In this document: positions 27,166 to 36,580 of the stretch, piece after piece
Layout of the letters: the number at the start of each line of letters is the position of its first letter
Numbering within the stretch: the stretch's first letter is position 1
Source: JAMZMI01 sp039970095
GTDB taxonomy: Bacteria; Bacteroidota; Bacteroidia; Cytophagales; Cyclobacteriaceae
Assembly: GCA_039970095.1 (NCBI GenBank)
Contig: JBDVMP010000024.1
Coordinates: 1-64,000 of the forward strand
Length of the DNA: 64,000 nt
Reading direction: 5' to 3'
Made by a program: the position numbers and the translations under genes
Notes under the pieces: model-generated
The model's input: the letters and a program-made list of their open reading frames with translations, nothing else
What the model was told of the DNA's origin: nothing
The model's database searches: none

Positions 27166-30100
27166 TTACAACCTCAATACCTTCCATGAGTCATCACCAC
27201 TTTGGAGGATATATAATCCTGCAGGAAGATCAGATAAATCAAACAAGTATTCTTTGGTGGATGAATCATAAACAGGCCTGCTAATCGCTATTTTCACTCC
27301 ACCCAAACCAAGCAATTGAAATTCTTTATTTGTAGCCAAACCAGACAAATGGAACAGCCCATTATCATCAATAGGGTTCGGGTAGGCTTGAATTGATTGC
27401 TGCAATTTTTTGGTACTCAACACATCCTGATCGAACAATGCTTTGGCCGCAGCAAATGCTTCTACTCCTATTTCATATCCCATTATTCTGCCCGGAATGT
27501 CATCAGCCGGAGGGTGGATACCTCCCCAAATACGCGATAAGCTACACTGATCTGAAGCATCACGATAAGTAGCCCACTCAAGCTCAATATCCATACTAGG
27601 GCCTTCCTCAAAAACAAGAAATTCATTTTTCTTAGCAACGAATGTTCCCATCCCTCCCGGGAAATACTCGCTACCCGTGAGGAGCGTCATGACCTCCGCA
27701 GCAGCTCTCGAGAAAGTAGAATGCCCCGAAACAAAACCAGCAAAAGGAGGTGTAATAAAGGAAGGCCTTTGGTATGGCCACCAGTCTTCGGCCAAAATCC
27801 AGCCAACACCGGCTTCATCCGTAGCGGGAACATTTATAAACTCATGGCCCCTCCATGTGTACAGCTTTATTTTCCCTACGTTTTCATCGCTGCTTCCGGC
27901 CAGCGGGTCTCCAGTTTCTACCACCTCGATAAAACCATCAACCAGCCCTATACCTTGCTCGTTGTAATTAGCCAAAGAAGCATTGGTGCTTTGCCCCAAA
28001 TCTGCTAAATATCGAATAGCTGAAACAGGTCTGATGTAATCGTACCACCCCTTCACACCCCAGGCAGCTATTGCTGCATCGTGCATGGCTCCTCCTAGCG
28101 TGAAATAGGTTTTCACATCCCATTCCAGATTATCAAGTTCGTCTCCTTCTCCGTTGATCTTTTTGACCAAATCGGGCTGGTCGTTTACATAATTCAAAAT
28201 AGTGAACCAATGACCAGGGGGTGTTTCTGAGTCAGGACCATCGGCCCAAAACTCTGCTAAAACACGTGCATAATCACCTCGCGGCACTATTTGTTCGTCA
28301 TACGGCTCTCCGGTAATCGGATTTACATCTCTGCCCTGTCCTATGTCACCACCGTTAAGTTGATCATAAAAATTTTCAAAATCCGCAAAATCTGTTGGCA
28401 GCTCGTCTAAGCTAATATTGCCAATAGATCTGGGCGATATATCCCACATCACCCCATCGTCAGGTGAAAGGTGTGATGCCCATATAGCCACCGTCTCAAA
28501 ACCCCATTTGTACTGCTCACTGGTTGTGGGGTTTGCCGCATCGAGATAAGGCGGAGAACCAGGGTTGTGATAGACATAATAATCGGTTCCATCGCGCTGG
28601 TAAACATCCAAATCATCCTCTTTGAGTGAAAACGGATATACCTCACCCCATTCTGGACCTAAAAAACCTGGAGCATTGTCTCTCAGCACATTACCACTCT
28701 GATCTATGAAAATATCTAAAAGCAGTGGCTGCCAGTGATTCGGGTCAGACAGATTTTGATTACCATCATTGTTTGGGTTTAGAGGATCATTTTTTGGCTC
28801 ATAATAGAGGTTTTCATAATCCCCTTCTTCATTTGCTCCATCCATTTTTCCATATCGTATGATCTCGACTGCTATGAAGTTTCCCATGGCAGCAGGCTCT
28901 CCTGTAGCGTAATCTATGGAAGCAAATGCTGTACTGTACCCTAATAACTCCATCATGTCATTCATGATCTGCATGGTTTCATCTGCCCCTGGAGATTCCT
29001 CAAATCGATGCTTCATCAGCGCGTACATAGCATAGCTAAGCGTTTCTGAGACAGATTGCTCATATGCCTCAGCAGATTCAAAACCAGAAAAATCACTACT
29101 GAATGCATGATGGCTTTTGCCTAGCAGATAGGTTTCTTTCTGATTGTGAATAGCCCATGCGTCATACATGGCTATGGATGTGTGAAACAGGTTGCGAGCA
29201 TGAACAGTCGGTCTGGCAAAATCATTTCTGATAGCCTCGAGTAGCACTTCATTCCAGAGTCTGGCAATGGAGTGATCCGCCTGGTCAGGTTCATTATTAG
29301 TGGCGTTCAGCTCCAAATCGACAAGCAAACCGATTGTTTGAGTTTCACAATTGGCATCTCGAGCGGTTAAGGACAATTCGCCTTCTTCCGCAATAGACCA
29401 TCGGACCAATACACTTGCTGTACCTTGACCTTCGATAATTTCCCCATGATCAACAGACCATACATAGGAAGTTATGTTGTTGTCGTCAGCATAAGAGTAC
29501 GTGTGCTCCGAAAGTGGTGACACCAGCTCAGCCCCACTGATTATACCTGACTGGAGGTATTCACATGACCCATCATCATAGGTTGCTTCGGGGTTATAAT
29601 TACAGGAGTTATGATCAGTACAGCCTAGTATTTTCACTGCCGGCTTATTACTCAAAACCTCAAAGCCCTCCCCTTCTGTCAATTTAATCAGTGAGTTTAC
29701 AGGAATATTGGGATATGTTTCTTTCACTCCGGTTGGCCATGTCACGCTCAGGTTTTGTATTTCTGTGACTGAGTCCAATCCAAAATGTATGGGCATCTGG
29801 GATTGGCTCAGATAATTGACCCCCTGATTTAATCGAAACTGACTCCTCTCTTCTGTTTCAACCTGTACAACCGCACCTACGGCATTTCTATTAGATGTGG
29901 TGCCTTCCAACTGAACCTGTAAGTATGTACGAACACTCCGCTTATCCATGTTGTTAAGCAAAAAATGAGGTTTTGAAAAACGATTACTAATGATCACATC
30001 AAGATCGCCATCATTGTCGTAATCAAAGCTCACCACGACCTGACTATCAGGGTCTTCGTCAAGATCAAAACGGTCGCTCACATCACTAAACCCCCTACCA

Positions 30101-31122
30101 GAATCAGTTTCTGTATTTTCATATACTTTATTGGCATGGCCATCTTCGGATTGATTGACCACAAACAAGTCTTCATACCCGTCCAGGTTAAAATCTGAAA
30201 ACGCCAGACCCCAGGCCCAGCCGGCATCATACACACCAAGGTCCAATGCCACATTCTCAAAACCGCTTCCTGTATTGTGATAGAAACTATTTTCGGAGAT
30301 ATTGGTGATCATAAAATCGAATAGCCCATCATTGTCATAATCGCAGGCAGCCAGCCCCATACCATCATAAGGGTCTTCTAAACCATATGGAGTGGAAGAT
30401 TCTGTGAAGGTTGTTTTGTCATTGATAAAGAGGTAGTTGCCCAAATCAAAATCATTGGATACATAAATATCCAATATGCCATCATTGTTAAAATCCAACG
30501 GCAAAGCACAGTAGCTGAAGAATGGTTTTTCCGTATCATGCCCCAGGTCTGTTGACGTAAAAGTGCCGTCTCCATTATTGGTATACTGTGTTGGTTTCAC
30601 AAGATTGGACGTCACGTAGATATCCAGGTCTCCGTCGTAATCATAATCCCACCACAAACCACCTGTAAATACATTGAAGCAATTTTCACAACCTGGCCCA
30701 AAACCTGCCGCATCGGTTACATTTGTAAAAGTTCCGTCCCCATCATTTTGATATAACTGCACATTCGACACTCCAGTAAAAAAGATATCAGGGTCGCCAT
30801 CATTGTCATAGTCGCCCCATGATGCCCCCATGCCGGCCACTGCCCCATTGAGCCCTGCATTAGTTGTCACATCCTCAAAGTCACCCTGTCCTGTGTTTCT
30901 GAGAAGTTGACTTCCTGTAGTGCCAAGAGTCGACTCTCCATTTACGGAAATAAACACATCCAAGTAGCCATCCAGATCATAATCCGCTACGGCAACACCC
31001 ATGTTGTTTTGAGTGTTTTGTGGCAATACAAACTCCTCAGCTCGCTCAAATAACTGTGCGGAGCTTATGCAGAATATCTGCAGCGATATTAATGTGTAGA
31101 ATAAGATTTTAAGGCGGATCAT
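27166..31122 (-). CDS. giant secreted FG-GAP / vanadium-dependent haloperoxidase-like protein with type IX sorting tail
   Basis: 1318 residues. Signal peptide to about 22, then FG-GAP/VCBS repeats at 35-395 with Ca-binding DxDxDGxxD patterns (DYDLDGYLD, DYDNDGDPD, DYDGDLD and others). An ASPIC/UnbV domain at 400-485 and a small Cys-containing segment CTDHNSCNYNPEATYDDGSC at 501-520 follow. After a PKD-like domain (525-605) comes a PAP2/vanadium-haloperoxidase-like domain (615-1235) with SGHST at 1132-1136 and SRIWGGIHPPADD at 1196-1208. The end is a type A T9SS tail (IQAYPNP at 1245 to the end). It should be exported and anchored or released by T9SS. It lies convergent to dinB with a 5-bp gap and interrupts the polymerase locus. 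Whether the haloperoxidase domain binds vanadate or acts as a phosphatase is open. Confidence 0.85.
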   Translation of the reverse strand: MIRLKILFYTLISLQIFCISSAQLFERAEEFVLPQNTQNNMGVAVADYDLDGYLDVFISVNGESTLGTTGSQLLRNTGQGDFEDVTTNAGLNGAVAGMGASWGDYDNDGDPDIFFTGVSNVQLYQNDGDGTFTNVTDAAGFGPGCENCFNVFTGGLWWDYDYDGDLDIYVTSNLVKPTQYTNNGDGTFTSTDLGHDTEKPFFSYCALPLDFNNDGILDIYVSNDFDLGNYLFINDKTTFTESSTPYGLEDPYDGMGLAACDYDNDGLFDFMITNISENSFYHNTGSGFENVALDLGVYDAGWAWGLAFSDFNLDGYEDLFVVNQSEDGHANKVYENTETDSGRGFSDVSDRFDLDEDPDSQVVVSFDYDNDGDLDVIISNRFSKPHFLLNNMDKRSVRTYLQVQLEGTTSNRNAVGAVVQVETEERSQFRLNQGVNYLSQSQMPIHFGLDSVTEIQNLSVTWPTGVKETYPNIPVNSLIKLTEGEGFEVLSNKPAVKILGCTDHNSCNYNPEATYDDGSCEYLQSGIISGAELVSPLSEHTYSYADDNNITSYVWSVDHGEIIEGQGTASVLVRWSIAEEGELSLTARDANCETQTIGLLVDLELNATNNEPDQADHSIARLWNEVLLEAIRNDFARPTVHARNLFHTSIAMYDAWAIHNQKETYLLGKSHHAFSSDFSGFESAEAYEQSVSETLSYAMYALMKHRFEESPGADETMQIMNDMMELLGYSTAFASIDYATGEPAAMGNFIAVEIIRYGKMDGANEEGDYENLYYEPKNDPLNPNNDGNQNLSDPNHWQPLLLDIFIDQSGNVLRDNAPGFLGPEWGEVYPFSLKEDDLDVYQRDGTDYYVYHNPGSPPYLDAANPTTSEQYKWGFETVAIWASHLSPDDGVMWDISPRSIGNISLDELPTDFADFENFYDQLNGGDIGQGRDVNPITGEPYDEQIVPRGDYARVLAEFWADGPDSETPPGHWFTILNYVNDQPDLVKKINGEGDELDNLEWDVKTYFTLGGAMHDAAIAAWGVKGWYDYIRPVSAIRYLADLGQSTNASLANYNEQGIGLVDGFIEVVETGDPLAGSSDENVGKIKLYTWRGHEFINVPATDEAGVGWILAEDWWPYQRPSFITPPFAGFVSGHSTFSRAAAEVMTLLTGSEYFPGGMGTFVAKKNEFLVFEEGPSMDIELEWATYRDASDQCSLSRIWGGIHPPADDIPGRIMGYEIGVEAFAAAKALFDQDVLSTKKLQQSIQAYPNPIDDNGLFHLSGLATNKEFQLLGLGGVKIAISRPVYDSSTKEYLFDLSDLPAGLYILQSGDDSWKVLRL

Positions 31123-31298
31123 TCCTCTACATTAACTGTACATTTCCCAACTAAGATAGAAATTCATTTTGGCTTAACACCAAATTCAAGAAAGGTAATT
31201 CAATAATTTGATGGGTTTTTAATTATCAGCCGCCTTCTTTACAAGAACCTTAATGCGCATGTGTCTTGAAGCTTCAATTAGAAAATTTCTCAATTGAA

Positions 31299-31910
31299 TT
31301 AAAACCCTATTAACAATCCCGCTGCAAGTATAAGACCCCCAGGCCGTATGATTTGCATGAATAATTCTTCGTCAGCTGTCAATACAGAGCCATCATTTAT
31401 CTCATAATAATTGCTGCCTCCCGTACCAAAAGCATAACCAGCTTCCAGATAAAAAAGCTTATCTCCTCCTTTGAAAACCCAATTTCTGTTAGCAGTCAAA
31501 TTGATTGAACCCACGGGCAACAAATCCATCTCAATCTCTCTTGGGTTACCTGTTCCATCATCAAATGTTAGCACCATACCCTCGATACCGGTGCAATGTG
31601 AATAACTGGCACCAAAACCCCATCCATCTTCTATCAGACTCTCATACTTCACCCCTGCACTTAATTTTCCTCCCCAAGCTCCAATTCCGACTCCACCTCT
31701 AAGCACAAACTTATCCTGAATCGGAATCTGACCTCCCAGACCGAGGAGTCCTGTATAATTATCTATTCCGGAGCAAAGTGCCAGATAAAATGCCTGCGGC
31801 TCATTTTCTGTGCTTGTGACCATCTGAGCTTTTGAAGGCTCCTTATATTGAGCAAAAGTAGAGTTACTAAGGGCAGCTATTACTGCAAGTAGAAGTAATG
31901 TTCTTTTCAT
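31299..31910 (-). CDS. small outer-membrane beta-barrel protein, unknown
   Basis: 203 residues with a signal peptide (MKRTLLLLAVIAALSNSTFAQ). The mature part has short glycine-rich amphipathic strands (FVLRGGVGIGAWGGKL, WGFGASYSHCTG, LFYLEAGYAFGTGG), suggesting an eight-stranded barrel. Not recognised as a named family. It shares a 142-bp divergent promoter region with the DnaE-type polymerase, so the CTAA-N5-TTAG operators at 32011-32043 might affect it too. Confidence 0.6.
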   Translation of the reverse strand: MKRTLLLLAVIAALSNSTFAQYKEPSKAQMVTSTENEPQAFYLALCSGIDNYTGLLGLGGQIPIQDKFVLRGGVGIGAWGGKLSAGVKYESLIEDGWGFGASYSHCTGIEGMVLTFDDGTGNPREIEMDLLPVGSINLTANRNWVFKGGDKLFYLEAGYAFGTGGSNYYEINDGSVLTADEELFMQIIRPGGLILAAGLLIGF

Positions 31911-32010
31911 GAGGCAGGATTGGAGTTCAACATTGAATTAAAACGCATACGGCATTTGCAAAATATGAAATTTCCATATAATTCATTCTAAAAAGAAGAC
32001 AAATGACATA

Positions 32011-32043
32011 CTAATATTTTTAGCTTAATACTAAAATAATTAG
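32011..32043 (+). promoter_or_regulatory. operator of the DnaE-type polymerase gene
   Basis: Two perfect CTAA-N5-TTAG palindromes, CTAATATTTTTAG (32011-32023) and CTAAAATAATTAG (32031-32043), are spaced 20 bases start to start, close to two helical turns. The first is identical to the dinB copy. The second ends nine bases before the start codon and overlaps TAGCTTTA (32041-32048), one mismatch from the -7 consensus, so bound repressor would block the promoter. Confidence 0.68.
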
Positions 32044-32052
32044 CTTTACCAT

Positions 32053-35007
32053 GTGCTTAATGTTCACTCATTCTTCAGTTTCAAATACGGCTTGTTGTCC
32101 ATCGAAAAGCTAATAGAATGGGCACGGATAAACCGAATCAAAACGCTGGCACTCACGGATATCAACAGCACTTCCGGCAACCTTGATTTTGTACGTCAGG
32201 CTAAAAAAGTAGGAATCCGGCCTCTGCTAGGGATTGACTTTCGCAATGAAACCGTGCCGCAATTTATTGGCCTGGCCAAAAACAACGAAGGCTACTACCA
32301 ACTCAACCATTACCTTTCGAAACATCTGCATGAAGGAAAGGCTTTTGACTCATCATTTCCAGTTAATAAGGAAACCGCATCCTCGAATGATAATTGTTTT
32401 ATCATATATCCTCTCGCCAACATCCCCAAAAGAGCATTAAAGGATTATGAATACATAGCCGTAAAACCCAATGAAGTAAACAGGGTGAGGTTTATGTCAA
32501 ACTTACCCGCCGATAAGCTCATTGCCTGCCCCACTTTCACGCTTCCTAGCATACAGGATTATGAGCTTCATTGTATGCTAAGAGCCATTGATCTCAATAC
32601 CCTGGTAAGCAAGCTTAGCAACGCAGATACTGCGCAAAAAGAAGATGTTTTCTTATCCAAAAAGCAACTCCTTGATGCCTATGAAAGCTTACCACAAGCA
32701 CTGGAAAACCTAAAAATGGTGATCCAACATTGTGAGATTGAATTTCAGTTTAGCCCTGAGGCCACACCTCAAAACAAGGAAGTCTGGACCAGCTCAAAAG
32801 AAGAAGACTACCAAAAGGTAAAATCTCTTTGTAAAAAGGGGCTGCCCTACAGGTATGAAAAAAAGGTGACCCGCCAAATCTTGAGGCGGGTGATCAATGA
32901 GCTACAGACCATTCGGCAAAAGGGCTTTCTCTCCTACTTTCTGATCAGCTGGGATATAGTGAGCTACGCCAGAAGTAAAGGCTATTATTATGTAGGTCGT
33001 GGCAGTGGCGCCAACAGCATAGTGGCATATCTACTTCGCATTACCGACGTGGACCCAATAGAGCTGGATCTGTATTTTGAACGGTTTATCAACCTGTTTA
33101 GACAAAACCCTCCTGATTTTGATATTGACTTTTCGTCAAGAGATCGTGATGATGTCACACGATACATCTTCGAGCGATATGACAATGCGGTACTTCTGGC
33201 CACTTACAATACTTTCCAGAAAAAGGCTGTGATCCGAGAGGTAGGTAAGGCCTTCGGTGTGCCTCCATACGAAATAGACAATCTGCAAAAAGACACGGTT
33301 AAAAACCTGGATTATCATTCGCGCATCATTCTAAACTATGGAGCCAGACTGGCGGGGTTTCCCAGCCATCTCAGCGTACATGCCGGAGGTGTTCTCATTT
33401 CCGAAAAGCCCATTCATTATTTCACCGCTACATCTTTGCCTCCCAAAGGTTTCCCTGTCACGCATTTCGATATGCACATAGCCGAAGATGTAGGCTTGTT
33501 CAAATACGATATACTGGGTCAAAGAGGCCTGGGAAAAATCAAAGATGCGCTGGCAATAATCAAGGAAAATCAGCCCAACAGGTTGAATGTTGACATACAC
33601 AACATCAAACTGTTCAAAGATGACCCCCTGATCAAAATCAACCTGAGACAAGCCAAAGCCATCGGATGCTTTTACGTGGAGTCGCCAGCCATGCGCATGC
33701 TACTCACCAAGCTCCGCTGCGACGACTACCTCACGCTGGTAGCTGCCAGCTCCGTGATACGTCCGGGAGTAGCCAAGTCTGGCATGATGCGCGAGTACAT
33801 ACTGAGGTACAGAAAACCCGAACGAAGAAAAGATGCCCATCCCGTGCTGCTCAAAATCATGCCCGACACCTATGGCGTGATGGTGTATCAGGAAGATGTA
33901 ATCAAAGTAGCTCACCATTTTGCAGGGCTTACGCTTGCCGAAGCTGATGTGCTGCGAAGAGGCATGTCAGGTAAATACCGCTCACGCGAGGAGTTTCAAC
34001 AGGTAAAAAATAAATTCTTTGAAAATTGCTCTCAGAAAGGCTACTCCGTCGCACTGAGTTCAGATGTCTGGCGGCAGATCGAAAGCTTTGCCGGCTATGC
34101 TTTCGCAAAAGGTCACTCAGCTTCTTATGCCATCGAGAGCTACCAGAGCATGTTCCTTAAGTCTCACTATCCGCTTGAATTTATGGTGGCTGTACTCAAC
34201 AATGGTGGAGGCTTTTACAGCAGAGAGTTTTACGTACATGAAGCCAGGATGCACGGTGGACAGGTAGAGTTGCCTTGTGTCAACACCAGCGAGCCGCACA
34301 CCATCATCAAAAAGAAAATCATCTATCTGGGGCTCGCCATGATCAAAGATCTGGAAGATCAAACCATCATTGACACCATCGCCGAGCGCATCAAAAAGGG
34401 TGCTTTCAAAACCATAGACGAATATGTGAAACGAGTAAGCATTTCACTGGAGCAACTCAGCTTACTGATTCGCATAGAGGCATTTCGTTTTACAGGGATT
34501 GATAAAAAAACGCTCCTCTGGAGGGCTCATTTCCTCCTTGGAAATACAGGTAGAAGCCAAATAAAACCATCCCTCTTTGACCCTCCTATCAAAAACTACA
34601 AGCTCCCAAAAATCGAGCATGCGGCTGTAGAGGATATATATGATCAAATGGAGCTACTTGGGTTTCCACTCCATACCCCTTTTGACCTGATCCCTGAAAA
34701 ACCAAAAGGCTGCCTGAAAGCACGTGAGCTAAAAAACCATATCAACAGGCGCATCCGAACATACGGATATCTGATCACCTACAAGCGAACGAGCACATCC
34801 CACAAGGAAGAGATGTTTTTTGGCAACTTCCTAGATGAGGACGGGGATTTTATTGACACGGTTCACTTTCCTCCCATAGCAAAGAAATATCCCTTTAATG
34901 GCAGGGGAATCTATGTGATGGAAGGAAAGGTAACAGAGGAATTTGATGCCATTGCGATAGAGGTCACACGATTGCAACGACTGAATTATAAGACGATAGC
35001 AGTGTAA
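32053..35007 (+). CDS. dnaE2: DnaE-type DNA polymerase III alpha subunit (DnaE2-like, error-prone class)
   Basis: 984 residues, shorter than replicative DnaE (about 1160). The PHP domain opens LNVHSFFSFKYG, in which the second metal ligand of the usual HxD pattern is missing, so PHP exonuclease activity is doubtful. Polymerase residues are intact: GRGSGANS (315-322), catalytic Asp357/Asp359 in PPDFDIDF and LFKYDILG for the third Asp. A helix-hairpin-helix and OB-like C-terminus follow. The start is GTG at 32053, with an in-frame TAG four codons upstream; the ATG at 32051 is in another frame. Its operator and the nearby dinB and S24 repressor point to a damage-inducible mutagenic polymerase. 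Whether it is truly DnaE2 or a second DnaE copy needs a tree. Confidence 0.85.
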   Translation: MLNVHSFFSFKYGLLSIEKLIEWARINRIKTLALTDINSTSGNLDFVRQAKKVGIRPLLGIDFRNETVPQFIGLAKNNEGYYQLNHYLSKHLHEGKAFDSSFPVNKETASSNDNCFIIYPLANIPKRALKDYEYIAVKPNEVNRVRFMSNLPADKLIACPTFTLPSIQDYELHCMLRAIDLNTLVSKLSNADTAQKEDVFLSKKQLLDAYESLPQALENLKMVIQHCEIEFQFSPEATPQNKEVWTSSKEEDYQKVKSLCKKGLPYRYEKKVTRQILRRVINELQTIRQKGFLSYFLISWDIVSYARSKGYYYVGRGSGANSIVAYLLRITDVDPIELDLYFERFINLFRQNPPDFDIDFSSRDRDDVTRYIFERYDNAVLLATYNTFQKKAVIREVGKAFGVPPYEIDNLQKDTVKNLDYHSRIILNYGARLAGFPSHLSVHAGGVLISEKPIHYFTATSLPPKGFPVTHFDMHIAEDVGLFKYDILGQRGLGKIKDALAIIKENQPNRLNVDIHNIKLFKDDPLIKINLRQAKAIGCFYVESPAMRMLLTKLRCDDYLTLVAASSVIRPGVAKSGMMREYILRYRKPERRKDAHPVLLKIMPDTYGVMVYQEDVIKVAHHFAGLTLAEADVLRRGMSGKYRSREEFQQVKNKFFENCSQKGYSVALSSDVWRQIESFAGYAFAKGHSASYAIESYQSMFLKSHYPLEFMVAVLNNGGGFYSREFYVHEARMHGGQVELPCVNTSEPHTIIKKKIIYLGLAMIKDLEDQTIIDTIAERIKKGAFKTIDEYVKRVSISLEQLSLLIRIEAFRFTGIDKKTLLWRAHFLLGNTGRSQIKPSLFDPPIKNYKLPKIEHAAVEDIYDQMELLGFPLHTPFDLIPEKPKGCLKARELKNHINRRIRTYGYLITYKRTSTSHKEEMFFGNFLDEDGDFIDTVHFPPIAKKYPFNGRGIYVMEGKVTEEFDAIAIEVTRLQRLNYKTIAV

Positions 35008-35140
35008 TATCATTGCTGAGGTGCTATCCACAACATCACGGCATCATGACCATTCCTTTGGCTAGACAGACAAGAAATACTTACACTATTTCACCACAGC
35101 ATACCCAAGCGGGTGAGTATTCTCTTGATTAAATTACACT

Positions 35141-35887
35141 ATGCCAAAAGACCTGTTTTCAAAGCAAGCAGCAACCTACGCCAAGTACCGCCCCACATAT
35201 CCTGATAGGCTTTATGATTTCATATATAGTTATTGTGATCATTTTGATTTGGCATGGGACTGTGCCACCGGCAATGGTCAGGTAGCCTCAGTTTTGGCTA
35301 AAAGATTTCAAAAAGTAATCGCCACTGATATTAGCGAAAAGCAATTATGCGAAGCAACTCCGCACACATCAATTGAATATGCCAGAGGCCAAGCAGAGAA
35401 AACCCACTTCCCAGACGCCACATTTGATCTAATTACAGTCGCTCAGGCCATTCATTGGTTTGATCATAACAGTTTCTTCAAGGAGATGGATCGAGTATTG
35501 AAACCAGGTGGCATTCTTGCTTTCTGGGGGTATGGGCTTATCCGCTTCAATAATCCAATCGACCAGGTTATCGATCATTTTTATCAGGAGATAATCGGCC
35601 CATACTGGGATAATGAAAGAAAGCATATCGAACTGAGTTATAGATCTATCGAAACCCCATTTCAGGAAATTGACTGTCCTCCGTTCGCAATCACCTCTAC
35701 CCACACATTCAGCAGACTCATAGGATATCTCAGCAGTTGGTCGAGCGTGCAGAAGTTTAAAGAAGCGAATCAATCAAATCCAATTGAGCTAATAGAAACA
35801 GAATTGCGGCAAGCATGGGGCACGCAAGCTACGTATGCTGCAACGCAACCAATTTTTATGAGAATCTGTGCAAAGTCACATTATTAG
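35141..35887 (+). CDS. class I SAM-dependent methyltransferase
   Basis: 248 residues. SAM-binding motif I is WDCATGNGQVASVLA; motif II/III regions are VIATDISEKQL and FDLITVAQAIHWFD, followed by LKPGGILAFWGYG. The opening FSKQAATYAKYRPTYPDRL is typical of the small-molecule methyltransferases related to UbiE/trans-aconitate methyltransferase. The substrate is not known. It stands alone between the polymerase gene and a region (35888-36123) in which I saw only a 6-bp hairpin TGTCCG/CGGACA at 35967-35984. Confidence 0.88.
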   Translation: MPKDLFSKQAATYAKYRPTYPDRLYDFIYSYCDHFDLAWDCATGNGQVASVLAKRFQKVIATDISEKQLCEATPHTSIEYARGQAEKTHFPDATFDLITVAQAIHWFDHNSFFKEMDRVLKPGGILAFWGYGLIRFNNPIDQVIDHFYQEIIGPYWDNERKHIELSYRSIETPFQEIDCPPFAITSTHTFSRLIGYLSSWSSVQKFKEANQSNPIELIETELRQAWGTQATYAATQPIFMRICAKSHY

Positions 35888-36123
35888 GCTTTTCTGCATT
35901 TCCGTTAATAAAATGTTAAAAACAGCGATTCGTGCAACCTTTTGAGTTGGCTTACCATCCTATAAGTGTCCGCTAAATCGGACAATTCTGAACTTCGAAC
36001 AGATTGATCAAAACCACAACTTCGTCTTAAACTACTGACTTTAAGGTGTTTACGAATTCTGGCACAGTCTTTCGATGTGAGGAACCAAATTCAAACATTC
36101 TGAAACTCAAAAACCAAATGACA

Positions 36124-36516
36124 ATGAAAACTTTATCAAGAATCGCCCTGGCATCACTGATTGTTACATTCTTCACTGCACAGTCTTTTGCCAGTGACCC
36201 AAACAGCAAACTAGTAGAAAAAGCAAAAGAGGCCGTTGCAAACGCCGACACAGACGACTGGGAAACACTGGCACAAAGTGCCGAAATCTGCTTCATGAAA
36301 GATGAAAATGTAGAGGAAGCGGCTATCTGGATCAACCAATCCATTCAAATTAAAGAAACTGCCTACAACCTTGAGGTAAAGGGTGACTATCTAAGCAGCA
36401 TTGGAGAGAAACAAGAAGCCATCCGTTGCTACTATACGGCTATCATTAAGGCAAAAGATATGGATCCTGATGCCAACACCACCAAACTTCAGCGAAAAGT
36501 CTGGAAATTAAGATAA
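36124..36516 (+). CDS. small secreted TPR-like protein
   Basis: 130 residues from the ATG at 36124 (MKTLSRIALASLIVTFFTAQSFA gives a signal peptide); an ATG two codons earlier is equally possible. The open frame continues upstream, but that part lacks signal-peptide character. The mature protein is all-alpha with two or three TPR-like helix pairs (DDWETLAQSAEICFMK, EAIRCYYTAIIKAKDMDPDANT). Probably periplasmic; no specific function recognised. Followed by a strong terminator. Confidence 0.65.
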   Translation: MKTLSRIALASLIVTFFTAQSFASDPNSKLVEKAKEAVANADTDDWETLAQSAEICFMKDENVEEAAIWINQSIQIKETAYNLEVKGDYLSSIGEKQEAIRCYYTAIIKAKDMDPDANTTKLQRKVWKLR

Positions 36517-36546
36517 TCATTAAATAGAGTAGTAGAATCCTCTAAT

Positions 36547-36580
36547 GGGGCGGGTTGGTTAGGTCCCGCCTCTTTTTTTT
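36547..36580 (+). terminator. rho-independent terminator
   Basis: GGGGCGGG (36547-36554) pairs with CCCGCCTC (36565-36572), with one G-U pair and a 10-base loop, followed by T8. It ends the small TPR gene and abuts the stop of the convergent msrA. Confidence 0.88.

Noticed and set aside
35967..35984. TGTCCG/CGGACA hairpin as a regulatory element
   Set aside because: Only six base pairs with a six-base loop and no promoter or gene context; expected by chance in this length.
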